IMG/VR virus record: IMGVR_UViG_3300035698_023427
Coordinates: 1-20,106 of that record
Strand: one strand, 5' to 3'
DNA length: 20,106 nt
Source of the DNA: a virus
Each line of letters begins with the position of its first letter. Within the stretch, counting starts at the first letter, position 1. Under the pieces are notes generated by a model that did not search any database, was not told where the DNA came from, and saw only the letters and a program-made list of their open reading frames with translations. Of this stretch, positions 6,848 to 14,175 are shown one piece after another. The translations under genes were made by a program, and so were the position numbers.

Positions 6848-7195
6848 ATGAATAATGGTTTGGAGCTACAGCGCCTTTTGAGGGAACGGGCACGCGCATT
6901 GCTGACGGCAGAGCTTACGCTGGAGGCGGCCGCCTCTGCATTGTTTGGATCCGATAACCCGGAGATTATTGCATCCGTAGATTCGGCATTGCTCGGATAT
7001 AACCGGATGGTCGAGGAGCTTGGCGGCGAAACCCTGCGGCGATCGATGAATGTTATTGCGGTTGTCGAGAAAAATGCGCTCTCGATGCTGCGTAACGTGG
7101 CGGCCATGTCTGACTCCTGGACGCTCGGCCTTGTGGATGCGCACTACGCGGCGCGCAATCTGGGTGCCGCGATCTCCCGGTTGGAAAATCCCTGA
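6848..7195 (+). CDS. Hypothetical early protein, all-helical
   Basis: 115 aa, not recognised. The ATG at 6848 is preceded by AAGGAGG with 5 nt spacing, much better than an upstream ATG at 6740 that lies inside the Ner-like gene. The sequence is Ala/Leu/Glu-rich and predicted helical throughout (LRERARALLTAELTLEAAAS; IISRL-type ends), without membrane segments or Cys motifs. It sits 17 nt after the Ner-like gene and 39 nt before the ParB-like gene, in the place where Mu-like phages keep small, variable early genes. Confidence 0.75.
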   Translation: MNNGLELQRLLRERARALLTAELTLEAAASALFGSDNPEIIASVDSALLGYNRMVEELGGETLRRSMNVIAVVEKNALSMLRNVAAMSDSWTLGLVDAHYAARNLGAAISRLENP

Positions 7196-7234
7196 TCAAT
7201 TTATGCAACAACAACAAATACAGGAGGAACGATA

Positions 7235-8137
7235 ATGGCAAAGAAGGCTGCGTATACGGTGATGGAGTTCAAGATGATCCCGGTGGAGATGCTGGAACCG
7301 CACCCGCTGGCGATGATCCCGATTGATGATGAGGATAAGGCGAGTATTGAGCGCTCGATTGATGGGCATAACATTCTGCACCCGCTGCTGATCAGCGAGG
7401 GGGTGCATCACCTTAGCGGTCTCTACCGGATTTATGACGGGTGTAACCGCTGGAATACGGCGAAGGCCCTGGGCATGACGGAGGTGCCTTGCCTGCTGGT
7501 TTGCTGTGATGATCCGGCGATGATCGTGGCGGAGTGTCTGGCGGCGGGCCGTAAGCGGACCACCGGCCAGCGGATTCTGGTGTTTTTGGAGGGGCATAAA
7601 GAGGAGGTTTTGGCGGCGCGGCGAATGGGTATAGAGAAGCAAGGCAACATCCAAAAGCAGTTGAAGAATGTTCAACAAAACGCGGGTGTCTCACGTGAGA
7701 CACCCGGAGCCGAAAACTACACGCCGGAGGCCGTTTCAACCCTTTTGAAATGCAGCCGTCAAGATGTGATTTCTGCGCTTGAACTTTTCGAGTCTCTGCA
7801 CACGGAGACGGTGCCGGATAATCTGTCTTCTGGGAAGCGGGCGCATGAGGCGGATGAGGCGGAAATTAAGCTGCTGCTCGAGCAGCGTAATGGGGTGCTC
7901 TCGGGGCATTCGCCGGTGCGTGCCTGGAAGCGTGCGTTTTTTGGGCGGCAGTCGACGAAGGGCGTGGCGCGCTCGCCGATTGATTATGCATCGCTGCTGG
8001 ACCGCTCGCTGACGGGGCTGCTGACCTCGCTGCCGCGGTGGTCGGATATGACGCACGATGACCGGGCTCTGTTCGAGGAGAAGTTTGCGCGGGTGATTAA
8101 TGCGCTGCCGGCGGACCTCAAAGTGCTGACGAAGTGA
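7235..8137 (+). CDS. ParB/Spo0J-like DNA-binding protein
   Basis: 300 aa with AGGAGGAA 7-8 nt upstream of ATG. The ParB N-terminal fold is clear: IPVEMLEPHPL (15-25), HNILHPLLI (45-53) and YDGCNRWNTAKALGMTEVP (67-85). The GxxR of the ParB CTP-binding box is kept as GCNR (69-72). Residues about 163-185 (TPEAVSTLLKCSRQDVISAL) look like the ParB HTH. The C-terminal 110 residues are not recognised and do not look like the usual dimerisation domain. A parS-like palindrome lies inside the gene. No ParA gene is present. Possible roles are phage DNA organisation before transposition, regulation, or interference with host partition; the sequence does not decide. Confidence 0.85.
   Translation: MAKKAAYTVMEFKMIPVEMLEPHPLAMIPIDDEDKASIERSIDGHNILHPLLISEGVHHLSGLYRIYDGCNRWNTAKALGMTEVPCLLVCCDDPAMIVAECLAAGRKRTTGQRILVFLEGHKEEVLAARRMGIEKQGNIQKQLKNVQQNAGVSRETPGAENYTPEAVSTLLKCSRQDVISALELFESLHTETVPDNLSSGKRAHEADEAEIKLLLEQRNGVLSGHSPVRAWKRAFFGRQSTKGVARSPIDYASLLDRSLTGLLTSLPRWSDMTHDDRALFEEKFARVINALPADLKVLTK
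7683..7706. promoter_or_regulatory. parS-like perfect 24-bp palindrome inside the parB-like gene
   Basis: A perfect palindrome centred at 7694/7695 has the core TGTCTCACGTGAGACA. The bacterial parS consensus is TGTTTCACGTGAAACA, so 14 of 16 positions agree and the two differences are symmetrical. It encodes G-V-S-R-E-T-P (residues 151-157), the same V-S-R-E-T reading that parS gives in Bacillus spo0J. Identity as a ParB binding site is inferred. Confidence 0.7.
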
Positions 8138-8148
8138 ACGGCGGGAAA

Positions 8149-8186
8149 GATTTTAACCACAAAGAGCGCAAAGAACACAAAGGGGG
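8149..8186 (+). repeat. CACAAAGAACGCAAAG-type mini-repeat, copy 1
   Basis: TTTTAACCACAAAGAGCGCA followed by AAGAACACAAAGGGGGA. It nearly matches copy 2 at 11432-11475. It lies in the gap after the ParB-like gene and its end supplies the GGGGGAG ribosome binding site of the next gene. A GTG at 8134, overlapping the ParB-like stop codon, reads in frame through the repeat into that gene. Confidence 0.75.
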
Positions 8187-8190
8187 AGAG

Positions 8191-8388
8191 ATGAGCAAGG
8201 ACGAGACGACTATGACGGCGTTTGCGCCATCAATGCGGGATGAGGTTGGAATGTTTGTCGCCCATTTGGTGGCGGTCCACGCTGAAGCAAAGGGCATTGA
8301 CTGGGGGAAGGTGGATACGCTGATGCGCATGAACACGATTGCACTGTGTGCGATGGTCGCTGAGGAAATACAGAAGGATCTGATGTAA
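8191..8388 (+). CDS. Small hypothetical early protein before transposase
   Basis: 65 aa from ATG 8191 with GGGGGAG a few nt upstream, the GGGGGAG coming from the end of the mini-repeat. No family recognised. It is acidic/helical, with Met- and Ala-rich helices (DEVGMFVAHLVAVHAEAKG; MRMNTIALCAMVAEEIQKDL) and no predicted membrane segment. Its TAA overlaps the transposase ATG by one base (TAATG), suggesting coupled translation. An alternative GTG start at 8134 would add 19 residues encoded by the repeat. Confidence 0.65.
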   Translation: MSKDETTMTAFAPSMRDEVGMFVAHLVAVHAEAKGIDWGKVDTLMRMNTIALCAMVAEEIQKDLM

Positions 8389-10385
8389 TGATAAAGCCTG
8401 CCGCCAACACCGCCGAGATCGCTGTTGCTACGGAATGCGAAGCCAAACTGGGGCAGATCGCTGCCGGGTTGGCGGCGGGCAGTTCGCTGAAGGCGGCCTG
8501 TAGGCAGGCGGGAATTTCGGTGGCTACGCACCGGCGCTGGTTGACAGCTTTTACGGACAAAGGCTTTGCTGGTTTGGTCCCGGCCCGCGCGGGGCGGTGC
8601 GGTCGGCAGGGTACGGCGGAAAAACTACAAGCCGATCTTGGCCCCGAATTGTGGCGGGAGACGGTTGACAAGGTGAAGGGCCTGAACTTTGACCTACAGA
8701 GCCCTGGCCTGGCGTGGCGTGTGTATGCCCGGCGCTCTGATGCACCGGCGGCGGTGCGGGATTATTTCGACCAGGAGAAGGCGAGCAAGCACAACATCGC
8801 CCGCTCGCTGCTGGACGCGGTGCGCGTGGCCCCTGAGGAAAAAAACCGGCACCGTGGCTCTAGGCGCTATAACCTGCGCGGGATGTGGACGCCGCGCGTG
8901 CTGGATGTGCTGCCGGGGGATGTCTTTTCTTCTGATGATGTGACGCCGATCTGGTGCTGGTGGGTGCCGTGGACGGTGACGCCGACGACGCCTTTTGGGC
9001 GCAAGCTGCTGCAAGGGCAGTTTCTGCCGGTGATTGATGTGGCGAGCCAGAACATTCTTTCTTATACGCTGATCGCCCGTGAGAAGTCGAGCTACCGCGC
9101 GGCGGATATTTGGGCGATGTGGGGCCATGTGTTTGATGTGTATGGTCTGCCCCGGCTGGGCCTGCAGATGGAGCGGGGCTCGTGGGAGGCGAAGCTGATT
9201 GAGGGCGAGACGGTGGAGCTGCAGGAGGATACGGCGTTCGGGCAGATCTCGCGGCCGCAGCGGGTGGGCGGCCTGCGGATGTTGCCGACGACGATCCTGC
9301 CCTGGCACCGCAAGCACCTGGAGTCGATTGGGCAGGAGGCCTCGATGCTGCCCCGGACGTTGGAGACGTATACAAGTTATCTGCCAAAATCGAAATCGAT
9401 TGAGGCGTTGTTCCACCGGTTGCAGAAGTTTGAGGGTACGCTCTGGGGGGCGCTGGGCCGGGACCAGATGCGCTGTGCGTTTGAGAAAACGAAGCTGGTG
9501 TATGAGGCGTGCAAGCGCGGGGCGGCGGATCCGGGGCTGCACTTTCTCTCTGCCGATGAAATGATGCAGCGGGTGGACCGGCTGTGCGCGGAGTACGCGA
9601 GCGAGACGATTGAGGGCAGAGTGTTTAACGGGCGGCCTGACCAGGTGTGGGCGCGCGGGATCCGCGAGCATGGCCCGCTGACGCGTCTGCCGGAGCATCT
9701 GCGGTACCTCTACCGGCGGGACTGGTCGGTGGTGAAGATTGATCGCGGCCTGGCGCACGCCCAGCGCAAAGACCCGGCGACGGGCAAACCTCAGCATTTC
9801 TATTATGCGAACGCGGATCTGTTTGCCCGCTCTGATGTGGATGGCCGCCGGGCGATTGTGTATTTCGATGCGCTGGATGCCAGTGCCCCTGCCGAGATTG
9901 TCAGCCTGGCTGGCACGTATCTTGGTCAAGCCGAATTTGTGGAGAAGCAGGGCATGTTCTTCGGCACGAATGAGCAGGGCCACCGGTTGCGGCGGGAGAT
10001 GGCGGGCGCGGTGCAAACGTATTACTCGGATGTGGCGGCAGAGATCCCGAGCTTGCAGGTGCCTGATGAGGTGGCCGACCGGCGGGAGCAGCAGCAGCGG
10101 GAAGCGCGCGAAGCGAAGGAGGAGAAGCCGGCGATCGCGGCGTCGGCAGAGCCGGTGCACTCTCCGAAGCACACCACGATTTTTGATGACGGTCGGCGCG
10201 ACCGGCTACAGGTGCGCACGACGGGGGTGCCGGGCGGTGAGTTTGCACGGCGTATGCTGGAAAACACAATGACTAGCGCGGCACTGCCGCTGAACTCTCG
10301 GGACCGTGGGGTGGATTTGAAACGGCGGGCTGCTGCCGCCGAGAAACAAGAGGAAGAGCTGCGGCTTGCCGGCGCACTCTACTGA
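8388..10385 (+). CDS. A: MuA-like DDE transposase
   Basis: 665 aa, the length of MuA. An N-terminal HTH (about 30-55, SLKAACRQAGISVATHRRWL) would bind phage ends. The rve/DDE core spans about 165-345: first acid at SSDDVTPIW (D183/D184), second at LGLQMERGSWEA (E262, where Asp of a DNG motif is usual), third at SKSIEALFHR (E339). A C-terminal mu-type beta-barrel and charged tail (560-600) follow, ending in a Lys/Arg/Glu-rich segment that in MuA contacts MuB and ClpX. It catalyses strand cleavage and transfer during integration and replicative transposition. Translation is likely coupled to the preceding gene. The Glu at the second position is the one oddity. Confidence 0.93.
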   Translation: MIKPAANTAEIAVATECEAKLGQIAAGLAAGSSLKAACRQAGISVATHRRWLTAFTDKGFAGLVPARAGRCGRQGTAEKLQADLGPELWRETVDKVKGLNFDLQSPGLAWRVYARRSDAPAAVRDYFDQEKASKHNIARSLLDAVRVAPEEKNRHRGSRRYNLRGMWTPRVLDVLPGDVFSSDDVTPIWCWWVPWTVTPTTPFGRKLLQGQFLPVIDVASQNILSYTLIAREKSSYRAADIWAMWGHVFDVYGLPRLGLQMERGSWEAKLIEGETVELQEDTAFGQISRPQRVGGLRMLPTTILPWHRKHLESIGQEASMLPRTLETYTSYLPKSKSIEALFHRLQKFEGTLWGALGRDQMRCAFEKTKLVYEACKRGAADPGLHFLSADEMMQRVDRLCAEYASETIEGRVFNGRPDQVWARGIREHGPLTRLPEHLRYLYRRDWSVVKIDRGLAHAQRKDPATGKPQHFYYANADLFARSDVDGRRAIVYFDALDASAPAEIVSLAGTYLGQAEFVEKQGMFFGTNEQGHRLRREMAGAVQTYYSDVAAEIPSLQVPDEVADRREQQQREAREAKEEKPAIAASAEPVHSPKHTTIFDDGRRDRLQVRTTGVPGGEFARRMLENTMTSAALPLNSRDRGVDLKRRAAAAEKQEEELRLAGALY

Positions 10386-10415
10386 TAAACCCGGCAAAAA
10401 AAAAGGAGGATAGGG

Positions 10416-11411
10416 ATGAACACGATGGAAAAGAAAGGCGCGCTTGATGGGGCGGAACTGAAGGCTCTGGCACAGACGGTGCGCTACTGGCAAACCGGGC
10501 ACGGGATTACGGATGCGGAGCTGTTGCGCAGCTATCCCCAGTTGGGGACTGACCGGACGTACCGGCGGGCACGCAGCGGCGATGTGGGGCAGATTGATTT
10601 GGAGCGCTGGGTGCATGACTACAAGAGTGTGATCAACATCATGGACGCGATTGACAGCGAGAAGGGTGTGCGGGACGAAACGTTTGATGATTTTTCGACT
10701 GTGACCGCGCTGCGGGTGGCGTTTGTGGGGGCGATGCAGCAGGCGGGCAATTCGCGCCTGGTACTGGTGCATGGCAGCAGTGGCTGCGGCAAGACCACGG
10801 CCCTACGGCTGCTGCAGGAGCGGTTTGGCTCGCGGCGGATCGTGCTGTGCGAGGCTACGGATCTGTGGCGCAGCGGCAAGACGGCGACCAGTGCGATGCT
10901 GGGCGATATTCTCGGTGCGCTGGGAACGGCGGATGCGCCAACCTCGACGGTTGCCAAGCTGGATAAATGCGTGGACCTGCTGAAACAGACGCGCGTTTGC
11001 CTGGCGATTGATGAGGCCCACCACTGCGGCCCGACCGCGCTGAACCTGCTTAAGACGCTGGTGAACCGTACGCCGGGCGAGTTTGTGCTGTGTGCGATGG
11101 GCACGCTGTGGCGGCGGCTGGAGACGGGCGTGTATGAGGAGGCGCGGCAGCTTACGCAGAACCGTTTGTATGAGCGGATCCAGTTCGAGAGCGCGTCGCG
11201 TCCGGATGTGGCGCTGCTGCTAAGCCGATCGCTTCGGCTGACTTGCAATGTTGCCGGTGCGGTGGCGGCGGTGGCGGCGGCGGCGGCGAACAATGGCGGT
11301 CTTAAGTTTGCGGCCAAGGTGGCGCGCACGGCGGCCGAGCTGGCGGGGGATGGGGATTGCGATATGGACACGATCGGCAAGGCGATTGTGACGGTGCAGA
11401 GGAGGAGCTAA
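10416..11411 (+). CDS. B: MuB-like AAA+ ATPase, transposition target selection
   Basis: 331 aa. Walker A GSSGCGKTT (120-128), Walker B VCLAIDE (194-200) and a sensor-1-like LCAMGT (225-230) define an AAA+ ATPase of the MuB/TniB type, which coats target DNA and activates the transposase. The N-terminal 70 residues look like a small HTH region (LLRSYPQLGTDRTYRRARSG), as in MuB. An Ala-rich stretch about 281-292 is encoded by repeated GCG codons. AAGGAGG follows a 9-base A run (10396-10404) upstream of the ATG; this homopolymer is a possible slippage site but is outside the coding region. Gene order A-B is as in Mu. Confidence 0.93.
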   Translation: MNTMEKKGALDGAELKALAQTVRYWQTGHGITDAELLRSYPQLGTDRTYRRARSGDVGQIDLERWVHDYKSVINIMDAIDSEKGVRDETFDDFSTVTALRVAFVGAMQQAGNSRLVLVHGSSGCGKTTALRLLQERFGSRRIVLCEATDLWRSGKTATSAMLGDILGALGTADAPTSTVAKLDKCVDLLKQTRVCLAIDEAHHCGPTALNLLKTLVNRTPGEFVLCAMGTLWRRLETGVYEEARQLTQNRLYERIQFESASRPDVALLLSRSLRLTCNVAGAVAAVAAAAANNGGLKFAAKVARTAAELAGDGDCDMDTIGKAIVTVQRRS

Positions 11412-11475
11412 TGAAAGCTGAAATAAAGATAGATTTCACCACAAAGAACGCAAAGAACACAAAGAAATAAGGGGG
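11411..11475 (+). repeat. CACAAAGAACGCAAAG-type mini-repeat, copy 2, with a 19-codon overlapping frame
   Basis: The repeat (11432-11464) resembles copy 1 at 8149-8186. An ATG at 11411 overlaps the B stop codon (TAATG) and reads 19 codons (MKAEIKIDFTTKNAKNTKK) through the repeat to TAA at 11468-11470, just before the GGGGGA ribosome binding site of the next gene. The first bases (11413-11426) also match 5406-5419 exactly. Whether the peptide is made is unknown. Confidence 0.65.
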
Positions 11476-11483
11476 AAACGAAG

Positions 11484-12110
11484 ATGAGTGAAGACAAGGC
11501 GGTTTATGAGGCGAGTGGGATTCCGGCGGGGTATATGCGCGATGCGCAGGGGCGGCTGGTGCCGGTGGATAATATTAAGGAGATTGACTTGGTGCAGAAT
11601 GCGCTGGTGCGGGATCTGTTTGCCAAGGTGCAGACGCAGAGCCGCAAGCTGGCGGCGCTGAAGGCGGAGATCCTCGATGAGATTGAGGCCTTTATGGAGC
11701 TGTGCAGCGAGCAGTACGGCGTGAAGCGCGGCGGCGGCAAGGGCAATGTCTCGCTGGTGAGCTATGACGGCACACGGCGGATTATGCGGGCGATGGAGGA
11801 ACGGCTGACGTTTGGCCCGCAGTTGCAGGCGGCACGCGACTTGATCGAGGAATGCCTGGCCGATTGGACGAGCGAGGCGCGCAGCGAGGTGCAGACGATT
11901 GTGCAGGATACGTTCCGGGCCGATTCCCAGGGGCGGTTGTCTACGGCCCGTGTGCTGGGGCTGCGGCGGCTGAATATCCAAGACGCCCGCTGGCTGCAGG
12001 CCATGCAGGCGATTGCGGATAGCGTGCAGGTGATCGGCAAGACGACGTATGTGCGAGCGTACCAGCGCACAGACACAAACGGCACTTGGTCGATTGTTCC
12101 ACTTTCTTGA
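11484..12110 (+). CDS. DUF3164 family early phage protein
   Basis: 208 aa. AGYMRDAQGRLVPVDNIKEID (15-35), then a long helix, a central GGGKGNVSLVSYDG (84-97) and the C-terminal LNIQDARWLQAMQAIADSV with a final beta-strand are the standard DUF3164 pattern found directly after transposition genes in Mu-like phages of the B3/D3112 type. The function of the family is unknown. GGGGGA lies about 8 nt upstream of the ATG. It is the first gene after the A/B pair and is separated from it by the mini-repeat. Confidence 0.85.
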   Translation: MSEDKAVYEASGIPAGYMRDAQGRLVPVDNIKEIDLVQNALVRDLFAKVQTQSRKLAALKAEILDEIEAFMELCSEQYGVKRGGGKGNVSLVSYDGTRRIMRAMEERLTFGPQLQAARDLIEECLADWTSEARSEVQTIVQDTFRADSQGRLSTARVLGLRRLNIQDARWLQAMQAIADSVQVIGKTTYVRAYQRTDTNGTWSIVPLS

Positions 12111-12124
12111 TTTGGAGAATGATT

Positions 12125-12292
12125 ATGGACTCTGAAGTTTGCTCAATGATGATAAGCACCCGGCCCTCGTGGCTGCTGCCTTATGTGTGCGCGTTGGCGG
12201 TGGTGGGCGCGGCGGTGGTGGCAGCGCTGGCTGTGTGCTTCTTTATGGCGGTGGTGACGGGCGTTAATAAACGGGCGGGAGGTGCGAAGTGA
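12125..12292 (+). CDS. Small single-pass membrane protein
   Basis: 55 aa from ATG 12125 (GGAG 7 nt upstream). One hydrophobic helix, about residues 16-43 (LLPYVCALAVVGAAVVAALA and following), ends in a basic KRAGGAK tail. No family recognised. It is the sort of small inner-membrane protein found in early regions of Mu-like phages. Its TGA overlaps the next start codon as GTGA. Confidence 0.6.
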   Translation: MDSEVCSMMISTRPSWLLPYVCALAVVGAAVVAALAVCFFMAVVTGVNKRAGGAK

Positions 12293-12486
12293 AGCGGAAG
12301 TCACGTGAAGAGACGGTGGCGGCGCGGCGGTACGATCTGGAGCTGGCGTGGATGCGGGTGCTCGCGCGGGCGGCGTTGCGGCGGCGCGGGCTGATTGCAG
12401 CGGCACGGCGGATGGCGGCGATGGAGCTGAATGTGGCGCGGGCCAGCGGACGGGTTGTCTGCCGGGATGCGCTGCACCAGGTGTAA
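12289..12486 (+). CDS. Small Arg/Ala-rich hypothetical protein
   Basis: 65 aa starting with GTG at 12289, which overlaps the preceding TGA; GGGAGG lies about 6 nt upstream. The protein is strongly basic and helical (MKRKSREETVAARRYDLELA; AALRRRGLIAAARRMAAME), with a composition that could bind nucleic acid. No family is recognised. Its composition partly reflects GC-rich codons, so confidence that it is a gene rests mainly on the overlap and ribosome binding site. Confidence 0.55.
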   Translation: MKRKSREETVAARRYDLELAWMRVLARAALRRRGLIAAARRMAAMELNVARASGRVVCRDALHQV

Positions 12487-12514
12487 CAGGGCAACGGCGA
12501 AACGGAGGTATAGC

Positions 12515-13060
12515 ATGAATGATTCGATTGACCGGCATACGGCGGCGGCAGTGGTGGGCGGTGGCTCGGCCGCGCTGACGGCTACGCAGAAGCGTGAGCT
12601 TTGCATTCTGGCACGCAAGGCGTATGCCAGGGCACGGGCGACCGGGGATGCGGTGAACCCGATTGATGATGGCATGTGCGAGAGCCGGGCGTTCGAGGTC
12701 TGGCGTCGGCTGCAGCAGGTGGCGGCGGTTGGGCAGGCGAGCCTGCGCTGCTGCATCAATAACGATTACCTCCCGCTGAAGGCGCATTTTCTTGCCCTCG
12801 CGGGGGCCGCGCGACAGGCCCGCGAGGTGGCCGCTAAGCACGTGACCGAGCCGCGCCAGTGGGCGCGTGCCCGGCTGCGCCGCGAATGCAACGAGGCGGC
12901 GGATGTGATGCGCGACGCCTGGGGCTATGCGGGCGGTTTCTTGCGCAAGCGGCGCGGCGTGGATATTGCCACTTGCGACGAGAAGGCGCTCTGGCAGGCA
13001 ATCTATTTAATCCGGCGGCGGGCCGGGCAGCTGCGCCGCCAGGGCAAGGGGGCTCGATGA
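12515..13060 (+). CDS. Hypothetical Mu-like phage early protein
   Basis: 181 aa from ATG 12515 with CGGAGG 6-7 nt upstream. The pattern LTATQKRELCILARKAYARA, then a block with conserved-looking CCINNDYLPLKAHFLALAG (about residues 79-98), is one I recall from hypothetical proteins in the early region of Mu-like prophages, but I cannot name the family. The C-terminal half is Arg-rich and helical, with two Cys pairs not in zinc-finger spacing. The stop overlaps the next ATG (ATGA). Confidence 0.75.
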   Translation: MNDSIDRHTAAAVVGGGSAALTATQKRELCILARKAYARARATGDAVNPIDDGMCESRAFEVWRRLQQVAAVGQASLRCCINNDYLPLKAHFLALAGAARQAREVAAKHVTEPRQWARARLRRECNEAADVMRDAWGYAGGFLRKRRGVDIATCDEKALWQAIYLIRRRAGQLRRQGKGAR

Positions 13061-13368
13061 ACCCAGTGGACTATCGCAATGAGACGTGGCAGGGGCTACG
13101 CAACCGGCTGCAGGGGCAGCGGCAGCGGGTGTATGGGGAGCTTAAGAAGTTTGCCCCCTGCACCACGCGCCAGCTTGCCGAGCGCGCGCGCATCGACATC
13201 TTGGCGGTGCGCCCACGCATGACTGAGCTGGTTGCGCTGGGGCTGGCCGAGTGCATTGGCGGCACCCACGGCGAGGGCGTCTACCGCGCGGTGGATCTGC
13301 TGATTGCCGAGGAGGCGTTTGATTGCAAGTGCCGCAACGCGCGGCAAGCGCAGATGCAGCTTTTCTAG
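13057..13368 (+). CDS. Small winged-helix protein
   Basis: 103 aa starting at ATG 13057, an ATGA overlap with the previous gene and AAGGGGG 7 nt upstream. VYGELKKFAPCTTRQLAERARIDILAVRPRMTELVALGLAE is a textbook winged-helix layout (helix 1, HTH, recognition helix, wing). A CKC motif near the C-terminus is not enough for metal binding on its own. It may be a regulator of the later genes, or a Mu-like early protein of unknown role. Confidence 0.72.
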   Translation: MNPVDYRNETWQGLRNRLQGQRQRVYGELKKFAPCTTRQLAERARIDILAVRPRMTELVALGLAECIGGTHGEGVYRAVDLLIAEEAFDCKCRNARQAQMQLF

Positions 13369-13392
13369 GGATAAGGCAAAAGGAGGAAACGA

Positions 13393-13848
13393 ATGTTGGA
13401 GTTTAAACAAAAGTGGAAGCAGCGGATCAACCTGACCGGCCCGCTGCGCAAGAAGGTGGGTGCGCAGATGTTCCGGGTGGCACCGGGCGAGTATATGCCG
13501 ATCGATGCGGCGGACGAAATCCCGGCGGCGGTGTTGGCCATTTGGGAGAAGACGGCGCGCGGCACCTACCGGGCGGTGCCGATAACGGACCGGATGCTGC
13601 GGCTGGGGGCAGACTTGGCTGCGGTGCTGGGGTTTCATGGCGATTACGACACGCTCTACCGCTTAGCAAAGGCGGGTTTTATCGAGGTGATTAAGGTGGC
13701 CCCGCGCACGACGCTGCTGAATGTGGATAGCTACTACCGGCACCTGCGCAAATGCGCTGAGGATCCTTGGTTCTGGGAGAATGAGAAACGGATGGAGCAG
13801 TATCTAACGGCGATCCGGCATTATGAGACGGATGACGGGGAGGCGTAA
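13393..13848 (+). CDS. Hypothetical DNA-binding-like protein
   Basis: 151 aa with AAAGGAGG 7 nt upstream. The N-terminus (QKWKQRINLTGPLRKK... VAPGEYMPID) looks beta-rich. The segment LGFHGDYDTLYRLAKAGFIEVIKVAPRTTLLNVDSYYRHL (broken here by position, about 79-120) resembles an excisionase/MerR-type HTH followed by a wing and then a helix. No family is named with certainty. It is the last gene of the GC-rich early set, where Mu has its middle regulator Mor, but it is not Mor-like in sequence. Confidence 0.7.
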   Translation: MLEFKQKWKQRINLTGPLRKKVGAQMFRVAPGEYMPIDAADEIPAAVLAIWEKTARGTYRAVPITDRMLRLGADLAAVLGFHGDYDTLYRLAKAGFIEVIKVAPRTTLLNVDSYYRHLRKCAEDPWFWENEKRMEQYLTAIRHYETDDGEA

Positions 13849-13902
13849 TCCTTCCCCGCCCAACGCCCAAGCTGACCGACCAACAAAAGCCGGAGAAAGA
13901 CT

Positions 13903-14115
13903 GTGATTATGAATAAAACTAAATCGGCTGTTGCTGGTACGGTCCGGCGCGTTGTTGGGACCCTCGGATTCTTTTTGTTCTGGATTGTTGTCTTTGTTCT
14001 GTTCGGCATTCCAGGGGTGCTGCTGGCTGGACTAGGGTATAACTTCGGGCTGTTTGTAACGTACAGGATTGCAAACGATGTTTTAAATGATCAGGGACCC
14101 AAAGGCAAAAGCTGA
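13903..14115 (+). CDS. Small membrane protein in a lower-GC gene cluster
   Basis: 70 aa starting at GTG 13903 (GGAGA 6-7 nt upstream; ATG 13909 is the alternative). Two hydrophobic stretches, about 18-43 and 44-60 (TLGFFLFWIVVFVLFGIPGV onward), separated by Pro-Gly, suggest a hairpin of two short membrane helices, with basic termini. The size and topology are compatible with a holin or a membrane-acting moron, but no family is recognised. Base composition drops here relative to the preceding genes. Confidence 0.6.
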   Translation: MIMNKTKSAVAGTVRRVVGTLGFFLFWIVVFVLFGIPGVLLAGLGYNFGLFVTYRIANDVLNDQGPKGKS

Positions 14116-14139
14116 CCTTCCGGCGGTAGCCGGTAAGGT
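14115..14139 (+). terminator. Weak hairpin after small membrane-protein gene
   Basis: ACCTTCCGGC (14115-14124) pairs with GCCGGTAAGGT (14129-14139) around a GGTA loop with one bulged T. No run of T follows directly (the nearest is CTTTT at 14156-14160), so it may be a processing or partial attenuation signal rather than a full terminator. Confidence 0.3.
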
Positions 14140-14175
14140 CCGGCGGAATGTTGGGCTTTTGGGAAAGGGGACGCG

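Noticed and set aside
8694-10172. A long minus-strand open frame (492 codons) opposite the transposase
   Set aside because: It is the mirror of a GC-rich coding frame: Arg/His/Leu/Pro-rich, no family features, no ribosome binding site, and entirely opposite a clear MuA-like gene.
10396-10404. A9 run as a programmed frameshift site
   Set aside because: It lies between the A stop codon and the B start codon, so slippage would not join reading frames.
11262-11293. GCG-rich run in gene B as a regulatory repeat
   Set aside because: It encodes an Ala-rich helix in frame and is compatible with codon bias alone.
10619-11380. A 253-codon Ser-rich minus-strand frame opposite gene B
   Set aside because: Ser/Ala/Arg-rich composition is what the complement of this codon usage gives; B has intact Walker motifs on the other strand.
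12859-13056. N-terminal extension of the winged-helix gene upstream of ATG 13057
   Set aside because: The extension lies inside the preceding gene in another frame, is low-complexity, and has no ribosome binding site, whereas ATG 13057 has one and an ATGA overlap.
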